Below are positions 48,416 through 58,015 of a stretch of 64,000 nucleotides of DNA, in pieces (the first letter of the stretch is position 1; every line of letters begins with the position of its first letter). Position numbers and translations under genes: made by a program. A model generated the notes under the pieces. The model saw nothing but the letters and a program-made list of their open reading frames with translations. It ran no database searches and had not been told where the DNA came from. The stretch comes from Bacteroidota bacterium (GTDB taxonomy: Bacteria > Bacteroidota > Bacteroidia > Chitinophagales > Chitinophagaceae), in the NCBI GenBank assembly GCA_026391455.1, contig JAPLEH010000033.1:1-64000 (forward strand), in the 5' to 3' direction.

Positions 48416-51364
48416 ATGTTGTATATAGCCAGATTTTTTATTTGTTTCCAGTTGCTTGTGGTGAATGTTAAGCCTTTATTGGCTCAAAGGCAATCATATA
48501 CATTAATTAAAAGGTACACAGTAGGTGATTTTTTGCCGCAAAATATTATAACCGGCATGGCAGAAGATTCTTCGGGTAATTTAATATTAATTAATGGCTT
48601 TAAACTGGTTCTCTTTGACGGGTTTCGTTCCTTCATATGGAAACCTCCGGAAAACGCTGACAAAAAATATCAGGCATTTGTCGGTTTGGGCAAAACAAAG
48701 GCCGGAATTACTTATGCATTATGCGAGGCAGCGCAATTGTCCAATATATACCAGCTAAAAAATGGTATTGATGAACTTGAACCACTTTCTTCCGGAGTTA
48801 TTCCCATTTGTGCATCAATACAGTCGCCAAGAAGCCTGCTTACCTCCCCGGCGTTTTTTACCAGGATTACAACAACGCTATTCCGGGGGAAACTTCCAGT
48901 GAATACCAATGGATATATTAATCCGGAGATATTAAGAAACATCTTTTTTGTGGTAAATGAGGATTTTGCTTTTGCCCTGCAGCAAAGAATTGTGTACAGG
49001 ATCAACAGCAAGACGGAAACAATAGAAGCTATTCAGCTTCCAGCAGGTAACTGGCAGGCTTTTCTTTTATCAAACTCACTTATACTGATAAATGATAAGC
49101 GCCAGTGCTATCTGCTGGATAACCTTACTAAAGGCATCGGCATGATAACTGCAACTCACCTGCCTGTTGCGGCACTGCTGCAATCTGCCAAAAGAGCGTA
49201 TTCTTTCAGCGATGAGAATAATGATTTCATAGTAATAGAAAATGCCGTTTACCGTGTTAATGAATACAACGGTAAAGCTATATTTGAATTATTGCTGCAG
49301 TTGCCTCCGGATGTGTTTATAACTTCCGTTCGGTTTAATAAAGATGCAAGTATTCTTTTTGTTGCTACATTAAACGCAGGCTTATTTATTGCAACAAAAA
49401 GTGTTTTTAGTACCTATTCCTTTCCACATAACAATATATCAACTAATATTTTCTATTCTCACCTGCGTTTGAAAAATGGAAATATATTAACCACAGATGG
49501 TTTATTTATACCGGAGGGAAATTCTTTTCAAAATAAGAGGTTCACAACCTTTGTTACTGCAAATTCTTTTTACAAAAATGAGAGTGGTTTTGTGTTTACT
49601 TTACAGGATGATACCCTTTCCAAGTGGACGGCCGATGTATCAGCCAGGTTAAAAGTCATAGAATTCAAAGGAGGAGGTGGTTATTCTTTTGTTCGGTACA
49701 AAAACGATTGCCTTGCATTTATTGCCAGAGATACTTCAATCATGATATTAGATGATAAAGATTCGCTGTTTCAATTCAGTGCTTTAACCCGGTATGGAGC
49801 TTTCATTAGTTTGTCTGTAAGTAATGAAAAAATATGGATAGGAACAGATAGTGGATTAGTATCGGCTCAACTTGTTGGCGGTGGATTGCATTATAAGTTA
49901 GTTCATAGTATAAGGAAGATTAAAACAATCTATGCTGATAAAAATAATGTTGTGTGGATTGGTGTAAGAGGGCAGGGCATTGTACGGTATGATCCATCCG
50001 GCAAGGTTACTGCAATACCGGTTGATAAACGTAAATCTCTTTATGATGTTCATAATTTTTATGAAGATAATTTTGGTTTTTTTTGGTTGCCTACTAACAA
50101 TGGGTTGATTCAGGTTTTGAAAAAAGACCTGGATGAATATGTTCCTGGTAATGTAGTATTTTATTACCGGCATAGCATTTCTACTGGTTTACCAGAGAGT
50201 GAATTTAACAGTAGCAGCAACCCGTATATTAATTTATCCGCCGAGGGTGAACTTACTTTTCCTTCTATGCGGGGTTTAATAAGTTTTTACCCGGGCAAGA
50301 TAAAAGCACCATCACCCTTATATCCACTCCGCGTAAAGGAGTGTACTGTTGATGGTAATGCAGTTGATGTAAATCATTTAATATTGCCATATAATTTCAG
50401 CAAACTAAGCTTTGCTTTTACTTCTCCTTATTTTGGTGCACCCGAGAACCTTTTAGTAGATTACAGAATACCTGAATTGGATACAAGCTGGCAATCATTG
50501 GATTTAAGTTCAAATCTTGATATAAACCGATTGCCTTTCGGTACTTATACTATAGAGCTAAGAAAATACAACGGTTTTAATGATAGTAAGTATGATTTGC
50601 TTAGTATAAGGGTAGTAGTACGAAAGCCATGGTATTTGCAATCCTGGTTTTTACTTATACTTATTTTTTTGGTGTCTTTAATTATTTACTTAGTCACTTT
50701 GTGGTGGTATAATCAAAAATTAGAAAAATCAAAATTGAATAATCTGATCATCGAAAGTGAATTGAAAAGAATCAGGACGCAGATAAACCCGCATTTCATA
50801 CAGAATACATTTAATACATTGGCTTTCCAGTTAAGACTGAATGGAGTTGAAAAAGCTGTGGATTCAATCAGGCACGTGTCTGCTTATATTCTTAATGTAC
50901 TGGAAAATTCTGATCAAACCATTTCATCGCTTGAAGATGTACTCATTGATACAGAGAATTATCTTCAAATGCAGCAATTTGTTCATCCGGATCACTTTAC
51001 ATATCTGATTCATGTGGATGATAATGTAGATACGATTGGTGTTTTTTTACCAGCCATGTTGTTGCAGCCTATAGTAGAAAATAGTATCAAGCATGGGTTT
51101 AAAAATATAACATACAGTGGTTTTATATTAGTAAAAGTTAGTCAACAAGAAGCTAAGTTAGAAATTGAAGTGCTGGATAATGGTTCAGGGATTTTGAATG
51201 ATAAGGTAAATCGATCATTTGGCCTGGAATTAACCCAAAAAATGTTATATTTTTATAAAATTAAGAGTAAGGCTTCTTCAGTAAAAATATCTTTGGAGAA
51301 CAGGAAAGATGGCATTTCCGGCGTCAGTTGTAAAATTATACTTCCCTTATTCGTTAAGTCATAA
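48416..51364 (+). CDS. LytS-type sensor histidine kinase with beta-propeller sensor
   Basis: This protein of about 982 aa has an N-terminal signal (ARFFICFQLLVVNVKPLLAQ), a long periplasmic region of propeller-like repeats (for example KIWIGTDSGLVSAQ, VVWIGVRGQGIVRYDP, FFWLPTNNGLIQV) and a Y_Y_Y-like domain (RIPELDTSWQSLDLS). One TM (about 740-765), a LytS-type kinase helix with the phospho-acceptor His793 in NPHFIQNTFNTL, and an HATPase with ENSIKHGF and DNGSGI follow. ATG 48416 is preferred to GTG 48410. The cognate regulator starts 3 bp after the stop. It probably senses an envelope signal and controls nearby surface genes. Confidence 0.88.
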   Translation: MLYIARFFICFQLLVVNVKPLLAQRQSYTLIKRYTVGDFLPQNIITGMAEDSSGNLILINGFKLVLFDGFRSFIWKPPENADKKYQAFVGLGKTKAGITYALCEAAQLSNIYQLKNGIDELEPLSSGVIPICASIQSPRSLLTSPAFFTRITTTLFRGKLPVNTNGYINPEILRNIFFVVNEDFAFALQQRIVYRINSKTETIEAIQLPAGNWQAFLLSNSLILINDKRQCYLLDNLTKGIGMITATHLPVAALLQSAKRAYSFSDENNDFIVIENAVYRVNEYNGKAIFELLLQLPPDVFITSVRFNKDASILFVATLNAGLFIATKSVFSTYSFPHNNISTNIFYSHLRLKNGNILTTDGLFIPEGNSFQNKRFTTFVTANSFYKNESGFVFTLQDDTLSKWTADVSARLKVIEFKGGGGYSFVRYKNDCLAFIARDTSIMILDDKDSLFQFSALTRYGAFISLSVSNEKIWIGTDSGLVSAQLVGGGLHYKLVHSIRKIKTIYADKNNVVWIGVRGQGIVRYDPSGKVTAIPVDKRKSLYDVHNFYEDNFGFFWLPTNNGLIQVLKKDLDEYVPGNVVFYYRHSISTGLPESEFNSSSNPYINLSAEGELTFPSMRGLISFYPGKIKAPSPLYPLRVKECTVDGNAVDVNHLILPYNFSKLSFAFTSPYFGAPENLLVDYRIPELDTSWQSLDLSSNLDINRLPFGTYTIELRKYNGFNDSKYDLLSIRVVVRKPWYLQSWFLLILIFLVSLIIYLVTLWWYNQKLEKSKLNNLIIESELKRIRTQINPHFIQNTFNTLAFQLRLNGVEKAVDSIRHVSAYILNVLENSDQTISSLEDVLIDTENYLQMQQFVHPDHFTYLIHVDDNVDTIGVFLPAMLLQPIVENSIKHGFKNITYSGFILVKVSQQEAKLEIEVLDNGSGILNDKVNRSFGLELTQKMLYFYKIKSKASSVKISLENRKDGISGVSCKIILPLFVKS

Positions 51365-51367
51365 ATT

Positions 51368-52132
51368 ATGATAACTGTAATACTTGTAGACGATGACCCC
51401 AGACAACATAAAGTTGTTAAGAATATCTTATCTGGTTTCGATACTTTGAAACTCTCAGCGGCTTTTTTCAATGCAGAAGAAGCATATGATTATCTTCAAA
51501 CTCATCCTGTTGATATTGCGCTTCTTGATATTGAGATGCCCGGAAAGGATGGGCTTTGGTTAGCGGAAAAGATCAGTAAAACTGATACGGCCATATTTTT
51601 TTTGACAGCTCATTCACAATATGCAATCAAAGCTTTTGAGGTTTTTGCCATGCATTATATTCTAAAGCCTATAACAACAGAGCTTATGCGTGGACTAATT
51701 GACAGATATGTGCAGTTAAAAAATAGTAATAGTCTTTCTACACATTTACAAAGTCAGCAGATTGACCAGTTTGTAAATAATTTCGTTAAAAAGCAATCCT
51801 ATCTTACAAGAATCTTTGTTAGTAATGTTAAAGTAACAACGATAATTAATCTTGATGACGTTTTGTTTTTTACCGCATCCGGACCCTATACTGAGATTAT
51901 GACTATTGGCGGAAAGAAACTGACGGCTTCTAAGATATTGAAAGCTTATGCTGACATTTTGGAAGATCACCCTGATTTTATTCGTGTGCACCGGGCTAAT
52001 ATTGTAAATAGAAAACATGTAAAGGCTATTTTAAAAGACCGTCATATCATTGAATTATTAATGAAGGACGGTTCGAAATTGCCCGTTTCGCCACAAAAAA
52101 GAGATGAAATTCTAAATATGATTGTTTTTTGA
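51368..52132 (+). CDS. LytTR-family response regulator
   Basis: This 254-aa regulator has a receiver domain (VILVDDDPRQHKVVKNIL, phospho-acceptor D54 in ALLDIEMPG, then FFLTAHSQYAIKAF and HYILKPI) and a C-terminal LytTR DNA-binding domain (DDVLFFTASGPYTEI, HPDFIRVHRANIVNRKHV, SKLPVSPQKRDEI). It is coupled to the histidine kinase by a 3-bp spacer and forms its output. LytTR sites are paired short repeats; I could not locate them reliably. Confidence 0.93.
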   Translation: MITVILVDDDPRQHKVVKNILSGFDTLKLSAAFFNAEEAYDYLQTHPVDIALLDIEMPGKDGLWLAEKISKTDTAIFFLTAHSQYAIKAFEVFAMHYILKPITTELMRGLIDRYVQLKNSNSLSTHLQSQQIDQFVNNFVKKQSYLTRIFVSNVKVTTIINLDDVLFFTASGPYTEIMTIGGKKLTASKILKAYADILEDHPDFIRVHRANIVNRKHVKAILKDRHIIELLMKDGSKLPVSPQKRDEILNMIVF

Positions 52133-52289
52133 GGTTTTAGAAAAACTTACGCCGTTTACTTGCTTTTGTTCTGCATAGTGAAGGTAATACTGGCAAATTA
52201 CCCCCCCCTCCCCGAAAATCTGGCTATCAAAACAGAGGTATATTTAATGTAAATAGTTTTTTCAAGTATTTATTGCAACTCCCCCAATA

Positions 52290-52949
52290 TCACAAAATAC
52301 TAATTCGTTTAAACCCCGCACTCCGCAAAAAATTCTCCAGTATCATCTTTGCTTTTGAGTCTGCTTTTTGAAGAAGCCCCTGTTTCAGTGAGCGTTCCAC
52401 CATTTTATCGCGTGCCCTCACTTTAAGGGCATTTACTTCGGCAGGCTCCCAACCTTTCTCTTCAATGAAGATCTCGTACTGGCTGGGGTTTACAATCGCA
52501 TCCAGGATCTTCGCAGGGGGTAATATGAGTGAAACAGAATCTCCTGCAATAAATATCTTTGATTCATCCAGTTGCTGCAGGTCCAGGCCCGCCACGATCT
52601 GTCCATGTGCAATGATCACCAGTTGCGATTTATCCACCAGTGAATTGGTATTTGTAAATCCGGGTATGTCTGCACTGAACGATTTGGAAGAATCCACCAC
52701 CACTTCATCATAACTGCTCATCGTCATCAGTTGTGCAATGCTTTTCATTTCCTTGATCAATACCGGGGTGGTATCGATCACTACCGGCTTCGACCGGAAC
52801 AGATTTTTGAGTGATGGGAGTATATCCAATCTTACCAATACCAGGTAAATGATGGCGATACCGGCGGCATACCAGAAGAAACGGGGAATATGTAATTTTT
52901 TTGCCAGTTTATTTCTTTTTTTCAGGTAAAGTAAAATTGATCTGTACAT
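52290..52949 (-). CDS. DUF4230 protein A (island right end)
   Basis: This 219-aa protein has a TM anchor (about 24-42: FFWYAAGIAIIYLVLV) and the DUF4230 core: LVIIAHGQIVAGLDLQQLDE, SVSLILPPAKILDAIVNP, then the C-terminal helix NFLRSAGFKRISIL. It overlaps the end of DUF4230 protein B by 41 bp. Its last about 120 bp are repeated, broken, at 27553-27690, so the 3' end of this gene marks one boundary of the AT-rich island. The biological role of DUF4230 is unknown. Confidence 0.85.
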   Translation of the reverse strand: MYRSILLYLKKRNKLAKKLHIPRFFWYAAGIAIIYLVLVRLDILPSLKNLFRSKPVVIDTTPVLIKEMKSIAQLMTMSSYDEVVVDSSKSFSADIPGFTNTNSLVDKSQLVIIAHGQIVAGLDLQQLDESKIFIAGDSVSLILPPAKILDAIVNPSQYEIFIEEKGWEPAEVNALKVRARDKMVERSLKQGLLQKADSKAKMILENFLRSAGFKRISIL

Positions 52950-53472
52950 TCTGGTAGCCCAGCCTTTTCAGAAAGCCCGTGATAAAGATCTTTGCATTTT
53001 TTTCTGCATTTTGAATAATGCCAATGGAATCTGCGGCCTGCCTTATTTGCTTTTCGGCCTGTATCATCAGTTCGTTTTGTTCTGCATTACTAAACTTATC
53101 CCTCCAGAAACCAACCTGCTGATACTCGAGCTGAATTTGCTCTGGAGGAATATTTAAACTGATCACTTTGGCAGGAGGAATAGTAAGGGAAATATTTTTC
53201 TTCTCTATGAGTATATCTGTCTCTTTAAGTAGTGAAAGATCAATGCCCGCTTTGATCGTGCCGCTGCAGGAAAGTAATATCTTCCGGTCGCCGACCTTAA
53301 ACCAGGTTTTGTCATCGCTGGCCTTCACCACTTTCGTGATATTGTATTCTGCGGTGGCCAGATCACTCATTTCCTTGAGCGCAAGAATTTCCTGCTTCTG
53401 TTCCGGTACGGATTTTTGCCCGCAGGAAAGAAATATGAACAGGATTAAAAAGGCAGCCGGAAATTTGTTCAT
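52909..53472 (-). CDS. DUF4230 lipoprotein B
   Basis: This 187-aa protein has a lipoprotein signal (MNKFPAAFLILFIFLSC with C17) and the DUF4230 core (CSGTIKAGIDLSLLKETD, ISLTIPPAKVISLNIPP), ending FLKRLGYQNVQINFTLP. It is paralogous to the downstream gene, which starts inside its last 41 bp. One is membrane-anchored and the other lipid-anchored, so they may form a pair. It diverges from ispD with 30 bp between starts. Confidence 0.85.
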   Translation of the reverse strand: MNKFPAAFLILFIFLSCGQKSVPEQKQEILALKEMSDLATAEYNITKVVKASDDKTWFKVGDRKILLSCSGTIKAGIDLSLLKETDILIEKKNISLTIPPAKVISLNIPPEQIQLEYQQVGFWRDKFSNAEQNELMIQAEKQIRQAADSIGIIQNAEKNAKIFITGFLKRLGYQNVQINFTLPEKKK

Positions 53473-53502
53473 ATTTGCAAAATACTATTTTACCGATTAC
53501 AG

Positions 53503-54201
53503 ATGAGAAAATATGCCATAATAGTTGCAGGGGGTACCGGCACCAGGATGGGAAGTCAGCTTCCAAAGCAGTTCATGTTGCTGAAAGGCCGCCCTGTGCT
53601 CTACTATACCCTGAAGACATTCCTCGAAACCTGGCCCGACCTGCAGGTGATACTCGTATTGCCCGTAGAATACACGGATATGGGACAGGAGATCATTGAT
53701 GCCTTTTTTGATAAGAACCGTATTCGCATCACCGCAGGCGGCGACAGCCGCTTCCAGTCGGTGAAAAATGGCCTTGCGCTGGTGGACGAAGAAGGGATCA
53801 TCTTTGTGCAGGATGGCGTGCGTTGCCTGCTTACGCCGGCCCTGATCGAACGGTGCCTGGCCCAGGCCGTGGAAACCGGTACGGCCATTCCGGCCATTCC
53901 ATCTAATGACAGTATCCGGTTGGTGAATGAAGAGGGGAATACGGCTTATGACCGCAGCAAAGTAATGATCATACAAACGCCGCAAACCTTTCATAGTAAA
54001 ATACTATTGCCGGCTTTTCAGATCGATTATAAAGACAAATTCACTGATGAAGCCACCGTAGTGGAAGCCTATGGTATGAAGGTGTCATTAGTGGAAGGAG
54101 AATCCACCAATATCAAACTCACGACCCCGGTGGACCTGCTGATCGCCGAACGGATTTTGGAAGAACGGGAGGCAAGCCAGCCAGTTGCTTCTCAAGCATG
54201 A
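53503..54201 (+). CDS. ispD: 2-C-methyl-D-erythritol 4-phosphate cytidylyltransferase
   Basis: IspD transfers CMP to methylerythritol phosphate in the MEP isoprenoid pathway. The 232-aa protein starts MRKYAIIVAGGTGTRMGSQL, the nucleotidyltransferase signature (G-rich loop and Lys), followed by PKQFMLLKGRPVL. VQDGVRCLLTP, DSIRLV and the C-terminal STNIKLTTPVDLLIAE fit the family. It converges on the GNAT-like gene with 10 bp between stops. Confidence 0.93.
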   Translation: MRKYAIIVAGGTGTRMGSQLPKQFMLLKGRPVLYYTLKTFLETWPDLQVILVLPVEYTDMGQEIIDAFFDKNRIRITAGGDSRFQSVKNGLALVDEEGIIFVQDGVRCLLTPALIERCLAQAVETGTAIPAIPSNDSIRLVNEEGNTAYDRSKVMIIQTPQTFHSKILLPAFQIDYKDKFTDEATVVEAYGMKVSLVEGESTNIKLTTPVDLLIAERILEEREASQPVASQA

Positions 54202-54211
54202 CGGCTCGCAG

Positions 54212-55135
54212 CTATCCCTTCAGCCACCGCAAATAAAACGGAAGCCGGTTGATCCGCAGGGCAGGATAGGGCTCGTTTACAGCCCCAAAGCTGCTGTAGA
54301 ATTGTGCCAGCGATGGAATATCCGATCCTTCAAAATCGAGCAGGAGTTTACGTCCTGCATGCTCTCTGATAAACGAATCGATCAGTGCATGTGACGCCCC
54401 TGTATTGCGGGCTTCGGGACTATTGCCTACCAGTATATAACAGGCACGGTTATGCGAAGTAAAAAATGCGGCCGATGCGAGTAATTCATTTTGCGGGGAG
54501 AAAAGGCCATAGGTGGTTGCCTGATCCTTTTCGTGCAAGAAAGCATAGAGTGTTCTGAACCGGGAAAGGTTTTCACCGGGATCATGCCCCTGCATTTTCA
54601 TCTGCTTTACGGCCAATGCGATCAGCTGCTCCACATCAATATCGGTTTGTACGGAGCAACCTGCCTGCTGCGCTTTTTTAATATTGCGTCGGGTATTTTC
54701 ATTATACTGCCCATACAGGTACTCATAGGGATGTGATAAGGAGAGTACATAGTTTTTTCGTTCCGTGAATGCCGGACCCGCTGCACCTGCATTATTCCCG
54801 TAATTCAGATTGATCTCGATGAATTTGAATTTTTCACTGACTTTTTCAACGAAAGCAGATAACAGATCTCCGCTGATTTGCTGGCCGAATACACCCAGTT
54901 GCGCGGTCAGGAAAGGCTGGTACAGGTAGGAGATACCCCATTTCTTATTCTTCGTTAAAGGCATCACCGTTTCATAATCGCCCGCTACAAGGGCATCCCA
55001 ACCGGGGCACATGGCATCCAGGTAATACGATTGCGCATATATAAGACCGTTAGTAGCTTTTTTTATACAGGCATCCCACCGGGTACGGTCTATTTCGCGG
55101 TTGTTTACATACTGTATCGGAAACAATTCGCTCAT
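54212..55135 (-). CDS. FemAB/GNAT-like acyltransferase-fold protein
   Basis: This 307-aa cytosolic protein has a tandem-GNAT look as in FemAB-like (Acetyltransf_6) proteins: RWDACIKKATNGLIYAQSYY near the start, YGQYNENTRRNIKKAQQAG in the middle, YGLFSPQNELLASAAFF, and GASHALIDSFIREHAGRKLL then DFEGSDIPSLAQFY at the end. Such proteins transfer amino acids or acyl groups to cell-wall or other precursors. It overlaps the stop of the upstream M1 peptidase gene by one base (TGATG), so the two are coupled. Confidence 0.82.
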   Translation of the reverse strand: MSELFPIQYVNNREIDRTRWDACIKKATNGLIYAQSYYLDAMCPGWDALVAGDYETVMPLTKNKKWGISYLYQPFLTAQLGVFGQQISGDLLSAFVEKVSEKFKFIEINLNYGNNAGAAGPAFTERKNYVLSLSHPYEYLYGQYNENTRRNIKKAQQAGCSVQTDIDVEQLIALAVKQMKMQGHDPGENLSRFRTLYAFLHEKDQATTYGLFSPQNELLASAAFFTSHNRACYILVGNSPEARNTGASHALIDSFIREHAGRKLLLDFEGSDIPSLAQFYSSFGAVNEPYPALRINRLPFYLRWLKG

Positions 55136-57990
55136 CAGAAATCCTGGTTACCGGTGAACTTGCGCAAACGGAAATGGGAAATATCAATCGAAAATGAAAT
55201 AGTTTTCCAGATACGTCCCTGTTTTTCGATAGTAGACTGGAAATAATTTTTATAGACTTTACTATATATCAGGGGGATATAAATATTCACTGTTTCTTTG
55301 AGCAGGGGTATATGTAATCCCATATCGAAGAGGAACCGATCGCCGTCTGCATTGGGTTTCCAGGCATCGGCATACGTGCCAATGTCGAAGAATATCTTCA
55401 GCGGAATCTTTACCGGTAATAAACTAAGCGGGTTGATCGAAGCCGGAATGGTGGTGCTGAAATTAGCTGCCGCGAGCCAATCATCGGTTTTGCCCACTTT
55501 ATCCGCCAGCAGATCGGTACGAACTTTAAATGCGCCATCGCGTTCCATGATTTGCTGACTGGATAATCCCTGGAATCGATTACGCCCGATAAAATAATCG
55601 CTGTAGGTATAATCCTCATATCCGTTGGCACCGGTCATATTCAGATGATACCGGTCAGTGGCAAATTGTTTGGGAATGGTCTTGCCACCGGTATAGAAAA
55701 ACTTACCGGCGAACAAACGGACAGTCAAACCACCGCTTTTGGGATAATTGAAAAAGTAATTGCCGGTAAAAGCAGCGCGAACAAAATCATCACCCTGATC
55801 AATATTCAATTCGCCCCGGTAGGGATAAAGGGTCCGGTTATTTTCCAATACAAAGCGAAGCTGGTTAAGTGTACGGTTTGTGGAATTGATTTGAAACCGG
55901 GTCACCAGTGTGGTGTCGGTAGGGGTGATCACTGAATCGCGGAAGAACCGTAGCCCTTCCTCCTGAATCAGGAAAGATTTAAACTGCACATAGCGGAGTA
56001 TCGTACTGCGCGGATTTTTTTGCCGCAACGTAAGGCGAATGCCCGGCACCAGCTTGTGGAATTGGAGGGATGCCTTGCTTCCACTATCGGGTTTAAACTC
56101 ATCCACCGTAAACCTTGAGCCACTTATACCAATATCAATTTTACGGATGAAACGATCAGGATACAGCGACACATTCATAAACCCAATCCCAGTGATTTCT
56201 TTGGATCCGGTGGCATACATCGGTGTAAAAAGAAACTGGAAGCGGTTGGGCGGAAGCCTTAGGTTGGTGATCAGTAATCCGGCCATCAATTTATCATAGC
56301 TGTTGGCGCCAATGATCGGGCTCACGGTGATGGCAGTGTTCTTAGCAAAATTTTTATTGCTCACAATCGCAGCGGGGCCCTGCAGGGCGATTCCTTTCTT
56401 TGCGGTAAGGGGAAGGGGTCCTTTTTTATCCAGCAGGGCAAAAGCGGCATCAAGATTCCGTTCACTCTCGGATTCCAGTACTACTTTCAGGTCTTCGGGT
56501 TGCGGATGTTTGAACTGCCATTTTCTAAAATAGGCCTGCATGGCTTTATTAAAAGTGGCGGTACCCATCAGATTTTCGAGCCAGCTCAGCCATTCGCCCG
56601 TTTTGAAATAGGCTATGAGCGCGTAGTTCATCAGGGAAAAATCTGCTGATGCGGTAGATATTGGCTGGTCTTTCTTTTCAACGATCGCAGTTTCGAGCAG
56701 GGCCTGTTCCAGGTGATCTGCTTTTTTAGGGTTCTTAAGCTGTTTATATTTTTTCTCGTAATAGGAATTGATGCCCTCATCCATCCAGGGGTATTTCCGT
56801 TCGTTGGTGCCGAGGATACCATAAAACCAGTTATGCCCGATCTCATGGGCGATCACATAGTCCAGTGATTCGCTGTCATCGGTGGGAGAGATCACCGTAA
56901 TGGTGGGGTATTCCATGCCTCCGCCAAAGCTTTCAGGTCCCTGCACAGCCTGTACAATGGAGTAAGGATATTCGCCTACGAGGTCAGAATAATGCCGTAC
57001 TGCATCTTTACTGAAGCCATTGCTTTTTTCCCAAAGTTTTTTTTCTGCGGGAGTATAAAAGGTCATCACGTCAATGATCTTACCGCTGCTCAGCCTGCAG
57101 GTGTCATAGTTTACAATAAATCGTTTGTCGGCAAACCAGGCGAAGTCGTGAATATTGTTTTGAATATATCGCAGGGTTTTGGTTGCTGATGCAGATGCCG
57201 GGAATTGCTGATAGGTGGTTTTGTATTGCCCCGTGGCGTTTTTTTCTTTTTGTTTGATGGGTTCCCAGGAATAACCGGCACGAGATTTCAGCCAATCTTT
57301 TTCCGTTGCATTTTGTAATTCCCCGGTAGCGGCCACCACATAATTTTCCGGAAGGGTAATGCTGATGTCGAACTGACCGAATTCGCTGTAAAATTCGCCC
57401 TGATCCAGATAGGGCATAGGATGCCATCCGTTGCGGTCATATACGACCGGTTTGGGGTACCATTGTGTTACCTGGTAGCTCTGCCCGTCGTGCCCGCCCC
57501 GTGAGAAATTAAAGGGAAGTTTTACGTGAAAGGGAGTGGTGATGGTGATCTTTTTCCCTGGCGCCAATGGTTCAGGTAATAACAGCTTGATGATATCGGA
57601 GTGTTGCGGATGATCTTCGATCCTTACGGTTTTATTATTGACTTTAAAATCGAGGCGGTTGATATACCCTTTTTCTTCTTTGTTGGAAAAATAGAATGCG
57701 GTGCTGCCGTTTTCCAGTTGCTGGTCGGTAAAGGCGGTCTTATCATTTTTATAAGCGTTGGGCCAGAGGTGAAACCATATAAAGCGGAGGGTGTCGGGGG
57801 AATTGTTGGTATAGTCGATCTTTTCAAAACCGGTTAAGCTGTGTGCGGTATCATTGAGGGCTACATCAATGCGGTAGTTTACTTCCTGTTGCCAGTATTG
57901 GGCAGATGCGCTGCCTGCGAAAATATACATAAGTAATATTACATATATAATTTTTTTTTGTTTTGTTTTTGTGGTAAAGTAACTTGCCAT
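55135..57990 (-). CDS. M1-family metallopeptidase (gluzincin aminopeptidase)
   Basis: This protein of about 951 aa starts best at the ATG 57990 (MASYFTTKTKQKKIIYVILL), giving a signal peptide that ends GSASAQ. Upstream in-frame codons to 58131 lie inside the divergent gene. The zinc site is HEIGHNW at 382-388 (H382, E383, H386), with E405 in MDEGINSYYE. The GxMEN-like motif is GGGMEYPTITV. The C-terminal 400 aa are beta-rich, resembling a barrel or large beta domain (YRGELNIDQGDDFVRAAF). The protein is probably periplasmic or outer-membrane associated. Confidence 0.88.
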   Translation of the reverse strand: MASYFTTKTKQKKIIYVILLMYIFAGSASAQYWQQEVNYRIDVALNDTAHSLTGFEKIDYTNNSPDTLRFIWFHLWPNAYKNDKTAFTDQQLENGSTAFYFSNKEEKGYINRLDFKVNNKTVRIEDHPQHSDIIKLLLPEPLAPGKKITITTPFHVKLPFNFSRGGHDGQSYQVTQWYPKPVVYDRNGWHPMPYLDQGEFYSEFGQFDISITLPENYVVAATGELQNATEKDWLKSRAGYSWEPIKQKEKNATGQYKTTYQQFPASASATKTLRYIQNNIHDFAWFADKRFIVNYDTCRLSSGKIIDVMTFYTPAEKKLWEKSNGFSKDAVRHYSDLVGEYPYSIVQAVQGPESFGGGMEYPTITVISPTDDSESLDYVIAHEIGHNWFYGILGTNERKYPWMDEGINSYYEKKYKQLKNPKKADHLEQALLETAIVEKKDQPISTASADFSLMNYALIAYFKTGEWLSWLENLMGTATFNKAMQAYFRKWQFKHPQPEDLKVVLESESERNLDAAFALLDKKGPLPLTAKKGIALQGPAAIVSNKNFAKNTAITVSPIIGANSYDKLMAGLLITNLRLPPNRFQFLFTPMYATGSKEITGIGFMNVSLYPDRFIRKIDIGISGSRFTVDEFKPDSGSKASLQFHKLVPGIRLTLRQKNPRSTILRYVQFKSFLIQEEGLRFFRDSVITPTDTTLVTRFQINSTNRTLNQLRFVLENNRTLYPYRGELNIDQGDDFVRAAFTGNYFFNYPKSGGLTVRLFAGKFFYTGGKTIPKQFATDRYHLNMTGANGYEDYTYSDYFIGRNRFQGLSSQQIMERDGAFKVRTDLLADKVGKTDDWLAAANFSTTIPASINPLSLLPVKIPLKIFFDIGTYADAWKPNADGDRFLFDMGLHIPLLKETVNIYIPLIYSKVYKNYFQSTIEKQGRIWKTISFSIDISHFRLRKFTGNQDF

Positions 57991-58015
57991 GTTTTTCAAA
58001 TCTAAACCTTTTGCC

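Noticed and set aside
52199-52216. C-rich tract after the LytTR gene as a phase-variable repeat
   Set aside because: The homopolymer run is intergenic, at the 3' side of convergent genes, so length change would not switch a start or promoter that I can identify.
27690-52290. Active prophage or integrative conjugative element
   Set aside because: Tail-fibre-like and tailspike-like proteins are present, but they carry signal peptides. No integrase, terminase, capsid, portal, relaxase or conjugation gene was found.
53504-53994. Antisense frames over ispD
   Set aside because: They are shadows of ispD on the opposite strand without domain features.
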